The position numbers and the translations under genes are program-made. Source: Mya arenaria (Eukaryota > Mollusca > Bivalvia > Myida > Myidae). From it: a stretch of DNA of 64,000 bases. The stretch spans positions 7,943,937 through 8,007,936 of the forward strand of contig NC_069133.1 of assembly GCF_026914265.1 (NCBI RefSeq), written 5' to 3'. The notes beneath the pieces were generated by a model that searched no databases, had not been told where the DNA came from, and saw nothing but the letters and a program-made list of their open reading frames with translations. Of this stretch, positions 38,201 to 46,784 are shown one piece after another; the first letter of the stretch is position 1, and each line of letters opens with the position of its first letter.

Positions 38201-40610
38201 TCTGTATCATGTTATATCCTGCTGTAACTCATTACAACGCCATTTTGTGTCATGTCATATCCTGCTGTAACTCTTTACAACACCATTCTGCGGCATGTCC
38301 TACCCTGCTATGAACAATTGCAACACCATTTTGTATCATGTCCTACCCTGATGTGAGTCAATACAACACTATTCTGTACCCTGCTGTACCTCATTATAAC
38401 ACCATTCTGCATCATAGCCTACCCTGATGTACCTCATTATAACACCATTCTGCATCATAGCCTACCCTGATGTACCTCATTATAACACCATTCTGCACAT
38501 AGCCTACCCTGATGTACCTCATTATAACACCATTCTGCATCATGGCCTTCCCTGAAGTACCTCATAACACCATTCTGCACATGGCCTTTCCTGATGTACC
38601 TCATTATAACACCATTCTGCATCATGGCCTACCTTGATGTACCTTATTATAACACCATTCTGCGTCATGGCCTACCCTGAAGTACCTCATTATAACACCA
38701 TTCTGCACATGGCCTACCCTGATGTACCTCGTTATAACACCATTCTGCACATGGCCTACCCTGATGTACCTCATTATAACACCATTCTGCATCATGGCCT
38801 ACCCTGATGTACCTCATTATAACACCATTCTGCATCATGGCCTACCCTGATGTACCTCATTATAACACCATTCTGCATCATGGCCTTCCCTGATGTACCT
38901 CATTATAACACCATTCTGCGTCATGGCCTACCCTGATGTACCTCATTATAACACCATTCTGCACATGGCCTTCCCTGATGTACCTCATTATAACACCATT
39001 CTGCATCATGGCCTTCCCTGAAGTACCTCATTATAACACCATTCTGCACATGGCCTTTCCTGATGTACCTCATTATAACACCATTATGTATCAACACCGT
39101 TCTGTTTGGTATCATTTCCTGCCAGTAACCCTGCTGTGAACCATTAATATTGTTTGGTATCATGTCCTACCCTGCAGTCTGGTGAACATGTACAAGGAGT
39201 TGGGGAAAGATATTGAGGGATTTAAGCGACCCGACCACGGCTACCTCCAGGGTTGGGCAAAACAAGGTAGGTTTATTGCTTAACATATTTACCCAACATT
39301 GATACCACATCAAATGCCTTTCCATTATTATGTGACCTCCGTTGCATAGAAGCCAAATACAGATCATTTTGTTCTGCATTACCTGTGTCTCTGTCGTCAT
39401 CAATTGTCAATCTTAACTAAACTTGATCGCAATGTTAAAATGCATCATATTGTACTCAATTTTGATAGCCCCAATGGATTGCAATATTTAATTACTTATG
39501 AATTATTGGCCTTGAATTAAACCTTTGCAAGAAGTAAAATTCAGCATGAAAATCACAGACAAGATGAGATCATTGAGATGTGTACATGTTTTTGGAAAGA
39601 GCTATAACAGTTGTTTTTTAATAAAACGATGCCGCGATTGCCAACTGTCAGGTGAATTCTATTTGTCTTCAGCTATTTAAAATTATGAATGATTTGTTAC
39701 TTGTCCAGGAGTGTTGATGCTAAATGCAGTGTTGACAGTGCGAGCCCGGGATGCAAACTCTCACAAAGACAGAGGCTGGGAGAAGTTGACAGACGCTGTA
39801 ATCGCGTACCTTAACAAAAACAAGGATGGGCTTGTCTTTGTTCTTTGGGGGTCGTATGCTCAGAAGAAGGGGGCGCACATTGATAAGGTAGGAAGAAATG
39901 GAATTAAAAAAATCTACATAGCTCTGGTTCATCAACAAGTGACTTTGAAATTGTATTTAGAAGGGTGCGATAACCAACAATCATCTTATATAAGAAAAAT
40001 ATAATTAACTGTTTTATGCGGATACAGTTAAGGTGTATTATGTGCTTTAAGTTGTGCACATTTACTTCATACTGTCTTTTGAATGTAATTGCCTGCATTT
40101 CAGTAGATTCAGAAATAAAAAGAGCAGAAGTTATTCAGATTGGCCATTGTGTAAAAACTAGAGTGCAGACATTTTTAGCTCATCCACTTCCTGCGAAAAA
40201 ATGTTGAGAAATTGTGATAATGGTGGCGTTGTTGTTGTTGTAGAGAAAAAGCATTCACCTTAGCCATAACTCAAAACCATTCATAACATTTAAATGCAAC
40301 TTGGTACACATGTTGCCACAGTCAATAATTATGCACTTGTACAGCAAGGCCCATAACTCTTGTTTAAAAATGTGTTCAAGTTATGCCCTTGTTTGACGCC
40401 CTTGCTGGAAATGCTTGTTTGCTTTTATTTAAACTTATGTACTGTTTATTCTAGAAAAGACACCATATCCTGAAGGGCGTGCACCCCTCCCCACTCTCTG
40501 CCCATCGGGGATTCTTCGGATGTCAACATTTTTCCAAGACTAATGAGTTTCTACAGGAAACTGGGAAACCCCCAATAGACTGGTCACACCTGCCCCGTGA
40601 TATCGAGTGA
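20166..40610 (+). CDS. UNG: Uracil-DNA glycosylase (UNG), complete eight-exon gene span
   Basis: Eight exons with matching phases give 337 residues from the first ATG, or 323 from an in-frame ATG at 20208 (human UNG2 has 313). The N-terminus carries a PCNA-binding box (QAKISTFF, residues 18-25), and residues 66-91 ([20 protein letters not shown]) match the UNG2 RPA-binding helix. The catalytic domain has the water-activating motif [13 protein letters not shown] with Asp173, the proline loop APPS (194-197), uracil-binding Asn232 in [20 protein letters not shown], and the His296 loop HPSPLS followed by [15 protein letters not shown]. The enzyme excises uracil from DNA to start base-excision repair, in nucleus and mitochondria. 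The residues before Met15 are basic and lack acids, so two starts may give two forms. Introns 1 and 5 are swollen by mobile elements and a minisatellite. A diverged partial copy lies 21 kb downstream. Confidence 0.95.
20690..20765. repeat. GTAGTCC hairpin repeat fragment
   Basis: GTAGTCC-CTC-GGACTAC is a perfect 7-bp hairpin, followed by further GTAGTCCA copies. A related fragment (TAGTCC-AAA-GGACTA) is at 26680-26740. The repeat family is not recognised. Confidence 0.5.
21406..22801. mobile_element. piggyBac-like non-autonomous element (1,396 bp)
   Basis: Its ends are CCCTTTAGCGCAT and ATGTGCTAAAGGG, a 13-bp terminal inverted repeat with one mismatch. TTAA flanks both sides (21402-21405 and 22802-22805), the target duplication of piggyBac transposases. 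Removing the element restores a continuous 179-bp unit of the host repeat. I see no transposase frame, so it depends on a partner elsewhere. It carries the G-rich repeats at 22558-22690. Confidence 0.8.
22558..22690. repeat. G-run tandem repeat (GGGGGGCAAATGTCCGCC units)
   Basis: Five copies of GGGCAAATGTCCG with runs of up to seven G between them. Several G-runs lie within 130 bases, so the plus strand could form a G-quadruplex. It sits inside the piggyBac-like element. Confidence 0.75.
24112..25207 (+). other. UNG: UNG intron 1 sequence between mobile elements
   Basis: AT-rich, with no recognised gene or repeat. Confidence 0.55.
25208..25931 (-). mobile_element. 181-bp-family tandem-repeat element, short reverse copy
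   Basis: The terminal hairpin end is at 25208-25230 (TATGCCCCCGAAGGTGGGCATA) and the head at 25900-25931 (CTGTGACAGCTCTTGTT). It has only about three ~181-bp units, against nine in the copy at 14072-15903, so core copy number varies while the ends stay fixed. Confidence 0.78.
26061..26105 (+). promoter_or_regulatory. Candidate internal promoter in UNG intron 1 (CCAAT, TATA, E2F-like)
   Basis: ATTGG lies at 26061-26065, TATAAAAC at 26080-26087, and a near-perfect E2F palindrome TTTTGGCGCGAAAA at 26092-26105. A second E2F-like site (TGCGCGCGAAATT) follows at 26515-26527. Vertebrate UNG uses two promoters for its nuclear and mitochondrial forms and responds to E2F, so an alternative UNG start is a reasonable guess. 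I could not find an exon here with a convincing in-phase donor. Confidence 0.35.
26680..26740. repeat. GTAGTCC hairpin repeat fragment, second copy
   Basis: TAGTCC-AAA-GGACTA hairpin with a further TAGTCCGACCAAAAATCTGG, which resembles 20697-20760. Confidence 0.45.
26741..27361 (+). other. UNG intron 1 sequence, nothing recognised
   Basis: AT-rich, with a short internal near-repeat (CATACCCTGGTARTAWATT near 27117 and 27177) and no gene. Confidence 0.5.
27362..28945 (-). mobile_element. 5'-truncated CR1/L2-like LINE with broken reverse transcriptase
   Basis: On the minus strand the frame reads [20 protein letters not shown], then [27 protein letters not shown] and GFADNH, followed in another frame by [19 protein letters not shown] and [10 protein letters not shown]. 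These are the fingers, palm and thumb of a non-LTR reverse transcriptase of the CR1/L2/Rex group. The palm motif reads FADN where active enzymes have Y/FADD, a frameshift near 28190 separates palm from thumb, and the endonuclease and N-terminal part are missing. The 3' end has the usual hairpin-type sequence (GCCATTGAATATT, then AATAGGCG) and a short tandem tail (ACGTTTA repeats at 27361-27378). It is dead, and lies in UNG intron 1 in opposite orientation. Confidence 0.9.
28946..29925 (+). other. UNG: End of UNG intron 1
   Basis: No recognisable element. The intron ends in the acceptor GCTTTTCAG at 29917-29925. Confidence 0.6.
29926..30216 (+). CDS. UNG: UNG exon 2: linker and RPA-binding-like helix
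   Basis: 97 codons in phase 0, ending GCAGAG|GTACAA. It holds a charged linker, [20 protein letters not shown], a Lys-Gln-Pro-Ala-type repeat (CCAAGCAGCCAG copies, likely slippage) and the start of the catalytic domain ([20 protein letters not shown]). The acceptor is set by exon 1 phase; a second AG at 29911 would break the frame. Confidence 0.9.
30628..30723 (+). CDS. UNG: UNG exon 3
   Basis: 32 codons in phase 0 ([20 protein letters not shown], then [12 protein letters not shown]), matching human FVAEERKHYTVYPPPHQVFTWTQ. Acceptor ATTGTAG, donor CAG|GTCAGA. Confidence 0.93.
30898..31460 (-). mobile_element. 181-bp-family element remnant in UNG intron 3
   Basis: It contains one clear and one decayed unit of the 181-bp family in reverse (GTCCGTCTGTGTGTCTGG, CGACGTGTCACGTGCAAGA, TAAGGTCAAGGTCACACT). 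Both ends are eroded. The matching intron of the second UNG copy lacks it, so it arrived after the duplication or was lost there. Confidence 0.6.
31552..31836 (+). mobile_element. tRNA-derived SINE in UNG intron 3, with target-site duplication
   Basis: The tRNA-like head has an A box (TTAGCTCAGTCGGAAGAGC), an anticodon-like CTGTGAA loop and a B box (GGTTCGATTAC). Stem mismatches in the anticodon and T arms rule out a working tRNA. A body of about 200 bases follows. The element is flanked by CCTGTCC at 31545-31551 and 31837-31843. The second UNG gene has an unoccupied site, CCCTGTCCCA, near 63025-63034. Confidence 0.88.
32126..32180 (+). CDS. UNG: UNG exon 4: catalytic GQDPYHG motif
   Basis: 55 bp, phase 0 in and 1 out (CACATG|GTAAGA). 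It encodes [18 protein letters not shown], with the catalytic Asp and the thymine-excluding Tyr. Confidence 0.96.
32243..32631. mobile_element. hAT-like MITE in UNG intron 4
   Basis: 389 bp starting TAGTGATGTTCC and ending CCCAACACTT, a short imperfect inverted repeat of hAT type (AGTGTTGGGAATCGG in reverse). An exact 8-bp target duplication CTGAATTC lies at 32235-32242 and 32632-32639, the length hAT transposases make. The matching intron of the second UNG copy lacks it. It is non-coding. Confidence 0.82.
33089..33131 (+). CDS. UNG: UNG exon 5: proline loop
   Basis: 43 bp, phase 1 in and 2 out (GCCAAG|GTATGT). It encodes [15 protein letters not shown], with the last codon completed by exon 6. 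The proline-serine loop compresses the DNA backbone in known UNG structures. Confidence 0.93.
33340..39177 (+). repeat. 43-bp minisatellite (about 136 units) filling UNG intron 5
   Basis: The unit is CTCATTACAACACCATTCTG followed by TATCATGTCCTATCCTGCTGTGA. Three zones differ: 33.4-35.9 kb has mixed unit types in a 1,032-bp higher-order period; 36.0-37.8 kb is nearly uniform; 38.4-39.1 kb has a subtype with TATAACACCATTCTGCATC and occasional 1-2 base losses. The last two units (39090-39177) are diverged, and the final one ends TATCATGTCCTACCCTGCAG, which is the splice acceptor of exon 6. All three frames are open over many units because 43 is not a multiple of three and the unit lacks stops in most phases; none of this is coding. 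Confidence 0.95.
33664..35830 (+). repeat. 1,032-bp higher-order repeat (24 x 43 bp)
   Basis: The variant order at 33664-34695 recurs at 34696-35727 and begins again at 35728. Marker units (TAACGCATTACAAG, CCTCCTGTGCCTCATTACAA) recur at exactly 1,032-base spacing, which is 24 units. This shows a recent block duplication inside the array. Confidence 0.88.
39178..39266 (+). CDS. UNG: UNG exon 6
   Basis: 89 bp, phase 2 in and 1 out (AAACAAG|GTAGGT). It encodes [20 protein letters not shown] and GYLQGWAKQ, which aligns with human LENIYKELSTDIEDF and LSGWAKQ. Its acceptor is the end of the minisatellite. Confidence 0.94.
39709..39887 (+). CDS. UNG: UNG exon 7: uracil-binding core
   Basis: 179 bp, phase 1 in and 0 out (GATAAG|GTAGGA). 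It encodes [20 protein letters not shown] and [19 protein letters not shown]. The Asn in MLNAVLT is the uracil-recognition residue. Confidence 0.96.
40455..40610 (+). CDS. UNG: UNG exon 8: catalytic HPSPLS loop and C-terminus
   Basis: 51 codons plus TGA after a TTTATTCTAG acceptor. It encodes [20 protein letters not shown], then [20 protein letters not shown] and a terminal [10 protein letters not shown]. The intercalation loop and catalytic His are both present. Confidence 0.96.
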   Translation, partial: KRHHILKGVHPSPLSAHRGFFGCQHFSKTNEFLQETGKPPIDWSHLPRDIE

Positions 40611-41054
40611 ACCAGTCAGTTGTGCATAGACTGGGCCTATACAGACTAGGACTTGAAAATTGACATAAACCAGTCGACTCCATGTTCGCTTAGCCTATCA
40701 GCTTTGTTGCACTTTGAACTGAATAGTCAACATTATGTTGTGGCTGACAGATTATAAAAGCTGCCATGTACATTGTAGACTGTTTGTTCTCAGACAGGTC
40801 ATATGTTAAAAACGTTTCAGATGCATACAATTTATCTTATGCTGTAAACTGTAAACATGACCTTATAACTGACTTCTACAATAATTTGGCTTTGGCAAAA
40901 AAGGAATTTAAATTTGTCAGTTTTGCCTGTTTTTCAAAGAAAAATAGGGGTGAAAAACAGTGCAGTAATGTCACAGCCTTTGCATCAGGGGTAGCCTGCA
41001 TTTCATGCATTTGCAATACTCTTGATTTTGATTGGATCACACATTATAACAGAT

Positions 41055-41060
41055 AATAAA
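41055..41060 (+). terminator. UNG: Possible UNG polyadenylation signal
   Basis: The first AATAAA after the stop codon, 445 bases downstream. Others follow (for example near 41579), so the true end is unknown. Confidence 0.4.
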
Positions 41061-42802
41061 AAAAATGCTGTAGTCTTAGCAAAATGACTGTTAAATGCTT
41101 CCAGTAGGCGTGCTTGTTGTAAAGCTACATGTATACACATTGGAATATGTGCGTATTACCACACCATTGTTTTATGATCCAAAACGTTATAGTTATTAGG
41201 TTTTTGTTTGTTAAAGAAAGGTAAATTTACACCTGGCTTCTTAAAACCGACAATTTGCCGGTCTGGCCAGTTTTTGACAAACTTGACCAATTTCAGTAAC
41301 AGAAAATGGTTAAAAAATTAGACTGATATATATATGTTCTTCTGTATATACTTCTGTATATAATAAATATTCAGTCGAGCCATTTCAATTAATTTAAGAT
41401 TATGTAATCAAATTGAAAGTTCATGAAAATGTTTAAAATTAGTGTACTAAACAATGACTGTACAGTAAAGCTAATTATAATGTTAAATTTTCTGATATAT
41501 TGGTGTACTTTAATGATCTGATTTAGTTATTTAGCTGAAATGAAAATGATTTATACTATTGACCAAAACTGTTTATAGAGAATAAAGCCACATACATAAA
41601 GTGACGAACATTACCGAGATTATGCAATCAGTTATCGACAACCTGGATTGTAACGTACAGTCGATTTTCAACAATTCTCAATTATCAGTTTTTCCTTAAT
41701 GCATATTTATGTTCATAACACACTTTAATTCCATGAAGATGTTTTTTGTAAATGATATTGACATAGTTGAACATTTTAGGTTTATGATTTTGTCTATAAT
41801 ATTTTTTTATCTTTTTATCGCCCCTAACACATACATTGTACAAAGACTCATACTGTATAGAAATATATTTTGTTTTAATTTTTAAGTTTCTTCTTTTCTT
41901 GTCAATTTAAAACCAATGATTTTTCTTGCAAACATATTGAACTGGACCCTTTTGAATGGTAAAATAAGCAGTTTCAAATATGGGGAAATTGAGATTATGC
42001 AAAAAATAATATAACAGATTAAATGACAAAACATCAGGCCATCTAATCAATAAATTTGTGTACAATAAAATATCAAGATCATGAAATTCAGTTGAATACT
42101 TAGCTAGTGTCAGAAATTGAAATAAGATATGAAAGTAAACTAAAACAATAAATCAGTCATAACATTTTCAGTCTATCTTTTCTTTAAAAATTATCTCATT
42201 ATGACCAGGTTTAAACAATTTAATTTTTCGACAGTAGATGGCACCTTTATCCTTGACTTCGTTAATTGACATTTTTTATACAATTTAAAGTATATAATAA
42301 ACTATTACAATAGAAAATCAAGCAGCTACATGTACATTGAGCATATGTACTGTTTATCTTTCGTTTTGCAGAGGGAAATAACATGATATTATTTTGGCGA
42401 GGGGGGAAAATGAAGGTTTTTATTCTTCTATGTATTTAAGCCTGAACTCGACAGCAATTTGCAGGAAACAAATTACTGTAAAACAGTATTGTATGAATGT
42501 TGAAGATAAATAGTTGTTATAATTGTTTGTATTGAATAAACGAAGACATTGGTTGTTGCATGATTTTTAAATGCACATTTATGTTAAATTGAATTTATTT
42601 TGAATAAACAGATTATACTGTTAAGCCTTTTCAGTTAATGTAATAAAGGTGATATTCCGTTATGATCCATGTCTTGTCAATAGTAGATCACATGGCCAAA
42701 TGTTGACTAAAACTCTTGTTAGCACTCTTGAGGCCACATGTTCCACACAATGTATATTATTGGTCACTGAGAATCTATATAAAATCTACATTTAAGTCAA
42801 GT
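41061..42802. other. Intergenic AT-rich sequence
   Basis: No gene or clear repeat recognised. Part may belong to a longer UNG 3' untranslated region. Confidence 0.5.
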
Positions 42803-43164
42803 TTAAAGCTGCACTCTCACAGATTTACCGTTTTTACAACTTTTTTATTTTTTGTCTTCGAAAGAGCAAATTTTTGCGTAGATATCTGCAAACCAATGAT
42901 ATAAGATTGCTGACAAAAAATCAGATCGTAGATATTCATATTTCCGTTCGAAAATTAATGTTTTATGGCTTAAGCCGTTACTAACGGTTTAAGAAAAATG
43001 CATAAAACATCAATTTTTGAACTTAAATAGAAAAATCTACGATCTAACCTTTTGTCAGCAGTCTTATATAACTGATTTCCATGGATTTTCGCAAAAATTA
43101 GCTCGTTCCAAGACAAAATATAAAAAAGTTGTCGAAACGTTCAATCTGTGAGAGTGTAGCTTAA
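42803..43164. mobile_element. Complete long-palindrome MITE with TTAA ends
   Basis: The arms start AAGCTGCACTCTCACAGAT and end ATCTGTGAGAGTGTAGCTT, and pair along most of the ~360 bp around a centre with CGTTACTAACGG. TTAA flanks both sides (42803-42806 and 43161-43164), suggesting TTAA-specific insertion. It is the best-kept of the copies in this window. Confidence 0.82.
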
Positions 43165-43169
43165 ACTAC

Positions 43170-43860
43170 ATGTCTTTCCCTGTCAAAATCTGGGTCTCTA
43201 GGCCCAAACTAGTATAAATGACGAACCAAGTCGTCAAGGTCAAGGTCCGTTTTGGCTCAAGTCTAATGGATGTAGGTGACGAAGTCAAATGTTCGGCTGG
43301 CCTTGAGATACTTAAGACCACATTTTCAATCCAATCTTTATGAAACTTGTTGCTATAAAATTTAGATGTTTGATTTTATGTCGTGTTCGGTTAGAAAAAT
43401 CCTACTCCCAGCACGAGGTCAATCATTTGCAAAAAAATATAAAGTATGTTTTGTTACTCTAATAAAACCAGCTTTTCACCCAATCTCCGAAACTTTGTCA
43501 AAATGTTTGTCACCATGAACTATAGTTTGCGCCAAAAAGTAGGTCAATAGGTAAAATGTTAAAATACCTGGAGACCACATTGTTTACCCAAACATTATTA
43601 AACTTGAAAAGAATGTTTGTCTGTATATGTACGTTAAACTATGGTAACTGTTTGGTCAAACAAAGGTCACGAGGTCAACATTTGGAGAGAAAGACTTGTC
43701 AACCCTTTAGAGGCCATATTTTTAGCTTAATTTTGATGAAACTCGGTTGAAATGCTTGTCTTTTTTCAAAACTATGCCAAGTTCGAGTATGGGTCACGAA
43801 TGATCAAAACGTAGGCTAGTATAGGTTGATATCACGGCAGTGCATCAAATTCGTCAAGAA
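43170..43860. repeat. Degenerate tandem repeats (about 120-130 bp)
   Basis: Three or four weakly similar units, each with a GGTCAA/GTCACGAGGTCAA motif followed by a CACATTTTCAATCCAATCTTTATGAAACTTG-type segment. The boundaries are vague. Confidence 0.5.
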
Positions 43861-44000
43861 ATGGTCAGAAGATAAAATATATTTAGTTTTTATCTCTTAT
43901 TTTGGACACTTAAATATGGCTCTTCAGTCCTTTGATATTGTTTAAAAAGTAATATTACATTTAAATAAAATTCTAAGAGTTTTACTTGAAAAAAAATCCT

Positions 44001-44026
44001 TATATATATATATATATATATATATA
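44001..44026. repeat. (TA)n microsatellite, left of a MITE
   Basis: A pure TA run. With 44657-44731 it forms one microsatellite split by the MITE between them. Confidence 0.9.
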
Positions 44027-44655
44027 CTGGGCGAGTACCTAAATCGGAACAGTACCTAAATATGGAACACCCATTATAAAAGTGTTTTTCCGATCGAGAT
44101 CAGTTTATTTACGATTTTAATCAATAAAGACGCTTGCTTCAGATACAAGTTCCAAAGAACACAATTGTCCGGTAAGAATTTCAAATAATGCAATCATTTA
44201 AAGTTTTTCATGTTCAAATGTCAATACATGGCACTCGGGGAAAAGACTATATGCTTGCCACAATCACAGCATACTGGTACAGTCTATATTTTACTGAAAT
44301 CATCAACTTTTACTGACAAAAATGACAAAAAAAGACAAGCTGGAAATAACATAAATTATTAATTTACTTAAACAAAACATGGAGCAATAATTTTAAAAGA
44401 ATACATAAAAATAAATAACAGATTAATACTGTTCCATATTTAGGTACTCCGAGGACGAAAATGGCAGTCCTTGATTGTGCGGCTAATAGAGTACTTTTCA
44501 TGCAGATTGGTAGTATCTTGAAAAATGCAATTTATATCAACCAATTGGTCTTGAATCCTAGTATGCTGATGGAAAGTTTTGTAGTTGTGGTGCAAGTCCA
44601 ACTAAATATATTTCACAAATAGTGTCGAAAGTGTTCCGATTTAGGTACTCACCCA

Positions 44656-44656
<1 letters not shown>
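44027..44656. mobile_element. 630-bp MITE with CTGGGYGAGTACC ends, inserted in a TA microsatellite
   Basis: The left end starts CTGGGCGAGTACCTAAATC and the right end, read in reverse, starts CTGGGTGAGTACCTAAATC, continuing CGGAACA (about 26 bp, one mismatch). A second copy of the motif follows on the left (AGTACCTAAATATGGAAC near 44051) and has an inverted partner inside (GTTCCATATTTAGGTAC near 44432). TA at both edges is consistent with a Tc1/mariner-type TA target, though within a TA run the duplication cannot be proven. It is non-coding. Confidence 0.78.

Positions 44657-44731
<75 letters not shown>
44657..44731. repeat. (TA)n microsatellite, right of a MITE
   Basis: A TA run of about 75 bases with one TTT interruption. 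Confidence 0.9.
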
Positions 44732-44733
<2 letters not shown>

Positions 44734-45177
44734 TCAGGTAACCATATTACAGAGTCAAGGTAGTAGCCTCTGCGTATCTGAAACAACAACTTAGTTTGAC
44801 GTTGGACATTTTGTTTACATGAGATGCATTGAATTTGACGACAATAACAACCTGGCAAAAACACGCTGTTGCTTACAATGTTGTTAATGCTTGATAATGA
44901 AGTGTAAGGCTCGGATATCGACGTTTTCAAGTTTCCTACCTTGATTAAGTAATATCTGTATTATTCTTCAATCGATTGAAAACATCAGGCACTCTCTGTT
45001 AACAAGTAAATGTTTGCTGCTCGAAAGCAGGTTGTAACGAGGAAATAAAATATATTAGCTGGAATTAACCGCCTTCTAGAACGGGATTTTAATAGTGGAA
45101 ATTGAAATAGTAAAGTATTGTTCCTGGGTTATTTGAAGGTTGTTGACGTGTTTTAAAGGTATGTGAATATACCAAGC

Positions 45178-45567
45178 ATGGTGGCTTGGTCGTCTGTGTT
45201 TATACCTGACGGGACCAGTCTGTCGTCTGACGGTTCGGACAAGCAGACGACAAAAGGCGCTGTCACGCTTGAGGAGACGCTCCGTTGTTACGTCTGTGAG
45301 GAATACTTCACCAAGCCGCGCGTGCTGCCGTGCGGCCACAGCTACTGCTCCTCGTGCATCCTGCAGCTTCGCGAGAACGCGCTTGCGGAGTTCAACAAAT
45401 CACGTGATCGGAACGCGCACCGGCGCGGGGAGTGTGGGTTCTTCACGTGTCCTTGGCCCAACTGCCACTACTCGATGCGTATCATGAACGTCTACCGTTG
45501 GACGCTCCGAAACAAAGCGCTCGCCACTGCCGTCGCCGCCGCTAAGAAACGGGAAAGTGAAAGAGAG
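45178..45567 (+). CDS. RING-finger protein, exon 1
   Basis: 130 codons holding the whole RING domain and a following basic helix (LRNKALATAVAAAKKRESER). It ends GAGAGAG|GTACCT in phase 0. Upstream exons may exist, since AAAG|GTATGT near 45156 resembles a donor. Confidence 0.82.
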
Positions 45568-46161
45568 GTACCTAGTATCAGTAGTGTTCATTATTAAATG
45601 GAAACTTATTGACAGCATTACTATTTCATTTCGTTGATCAGCTGCTTCTCTTAAGAACCATTGTTATACAGGGAAAGCGGTAAAACTGCGGAATGACTAC
45701 CATCCAAGCATGGTCATCAATAATACATAAATCACCATTCAAACAAATAGGATATGATACTTAGATAGTCTCTTTCAAGTTTACGGTCCTAATATGTCCA
45801 TCCTTATCAAATTGCATTCACTGATTCACTTTGAAGCCGTTTTGATCGTATTAGCTTTAATAACCAGCTTCATTTCCAGTCGGTCTCAGTGCAGACGGAT
45901 GTGGACTGGTCGCAGACGATCGTCTCAATCTCATCTGCTGTGATGAATCCCCTGGGCAAACGTCACAGGCGCCACGTGCCCACCAAGACGACACCGGAAG
46001 TGCTCTACCAGCAAATGATCCAAAACACTGTGTTAGTGGACAGTATCTCGGACAGCAAACACTGTCGTCTGCCATGGAATAAAAATGGCGGGAAAACGTC
46101 CTGGGCGTCATATGTGTTTTTGTTCGGTATGACGATCGTAGACCAAGCCTTAAAACCCTAG
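45178..46161 (+). CDS. RING-finger protein (C3HC4-type), two-exon gene span
   Basis: Exons 45178-45567 and 45880-46161 join in phase 0 to 223 residues. A RING domain at residues 37-96 has Cys37, Cys40, Cys52, His54, Cys57, Cys60, Cys91 and Cys96 (RCYVCEEYFTKPRVLPCGHS, YCSSC, then CPWPNC). The last cysteine pair is spaced by four residues instead of the usual two, and a 30-residue insert before it is basic. RING domains of this type act as E3 ubiquitin ligases; the N-terminal position and LPCGHSYC resemble TRIM proteins, but no B-box or coiled coil is seen. The first in-frame ATG is at 45178. Exons are GC-rich against an AT-rich surround, as expected of real coding sequence. The C-terminus (ASYVFLFGMTIVDQALKP) is mildly hydrophobic. 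I cannot name an ortholog. Confidence 0.82.
45880..46161 (+). CDS. RING-finger protein, exon 2
   Basis: 93 codons plus TAG after a TTTCCAG acceptor, in phase with exon 1. It contains VDWSQTIVSISSAVMNPLGK and a basic RHRRHVP segment. No domain recognised. The stop follows ALKP. Confidence 0.72.
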   Translation, partial: SVSVQTDVDWSQTIVSISSAVMNPLGKRHRRHVPTKTTPEVLYQQMIQNTVLVDSISDSKHCRLPWNKNGGKTSWASYVFLFGMTIVDQALKP

Positions 46162-46329
46162 TAGGGTTAATTATATTTACTTTATATATGTGATTCATGC
46201 TTAATTGATGAGGGTAAATTCACAAAACCGTTCAAGGAATCTTCACACCTCACAACCATTCTTTGCACGTTTCAATCATACAACTTATACGTTGCATCAA
46301 ACTACTACCTACAAAATGTGATTATTATA

Positions 46330-46545
46330 GTGTACCCCTCTCAATTAAGGATCAGCTTACTGGGCTTTTTGGAGTCATTTATGCACATCCTGAGTCCTAT
46401 CTTATATACCAGGCGCCTGGCAGGAAGGCAATCGGTACACATTCATTTAACTAGCTGTTAGGACAGCAACCTGCCATATCAGAACACGCCCGTCCTTCGA
46501 CCTCCCTTACCGTAGGCGGATGCTCTTACCACTAGGCCACGGTCC
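46330..46545 (-). mobile_element. tRNA-derived SINE
   Basis: On the minus strand a tRNA-like head (CCGTGGCCTAGTGGTAAGAG, then CATCCGCCTACGG) is followed by about 150 bases of body. The head resembles that of the SINE at 4865-5142. Confidence 0.65.
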
Positions 46546-46784
46546 ACGTAGCAGAACATCTGCCGATGCTTCATAAATCTATGTAAAACTTCATTCGATC
46601 AAAGCCTTAACAAATAAGCAGTTTCGCCTGGCACAATAACCTATTTCTTGATTACTGAGAACAATTTCGAAACTACAGTAATTAAGAAAATATGGGTGTT
46701 TGTGTCAAGACCATGTTTCAATGTATAGTTTCTTAGGCTTACTATTTATAGAAAACCAATTTAATTGTCAGAGTTGTCAGCGCT

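Noticed and set aside
33340-39177. A CRISPR-like array
   Set aside because: The 43-bp units abut directly with no unique spacers, and the genome is eukaryotic.
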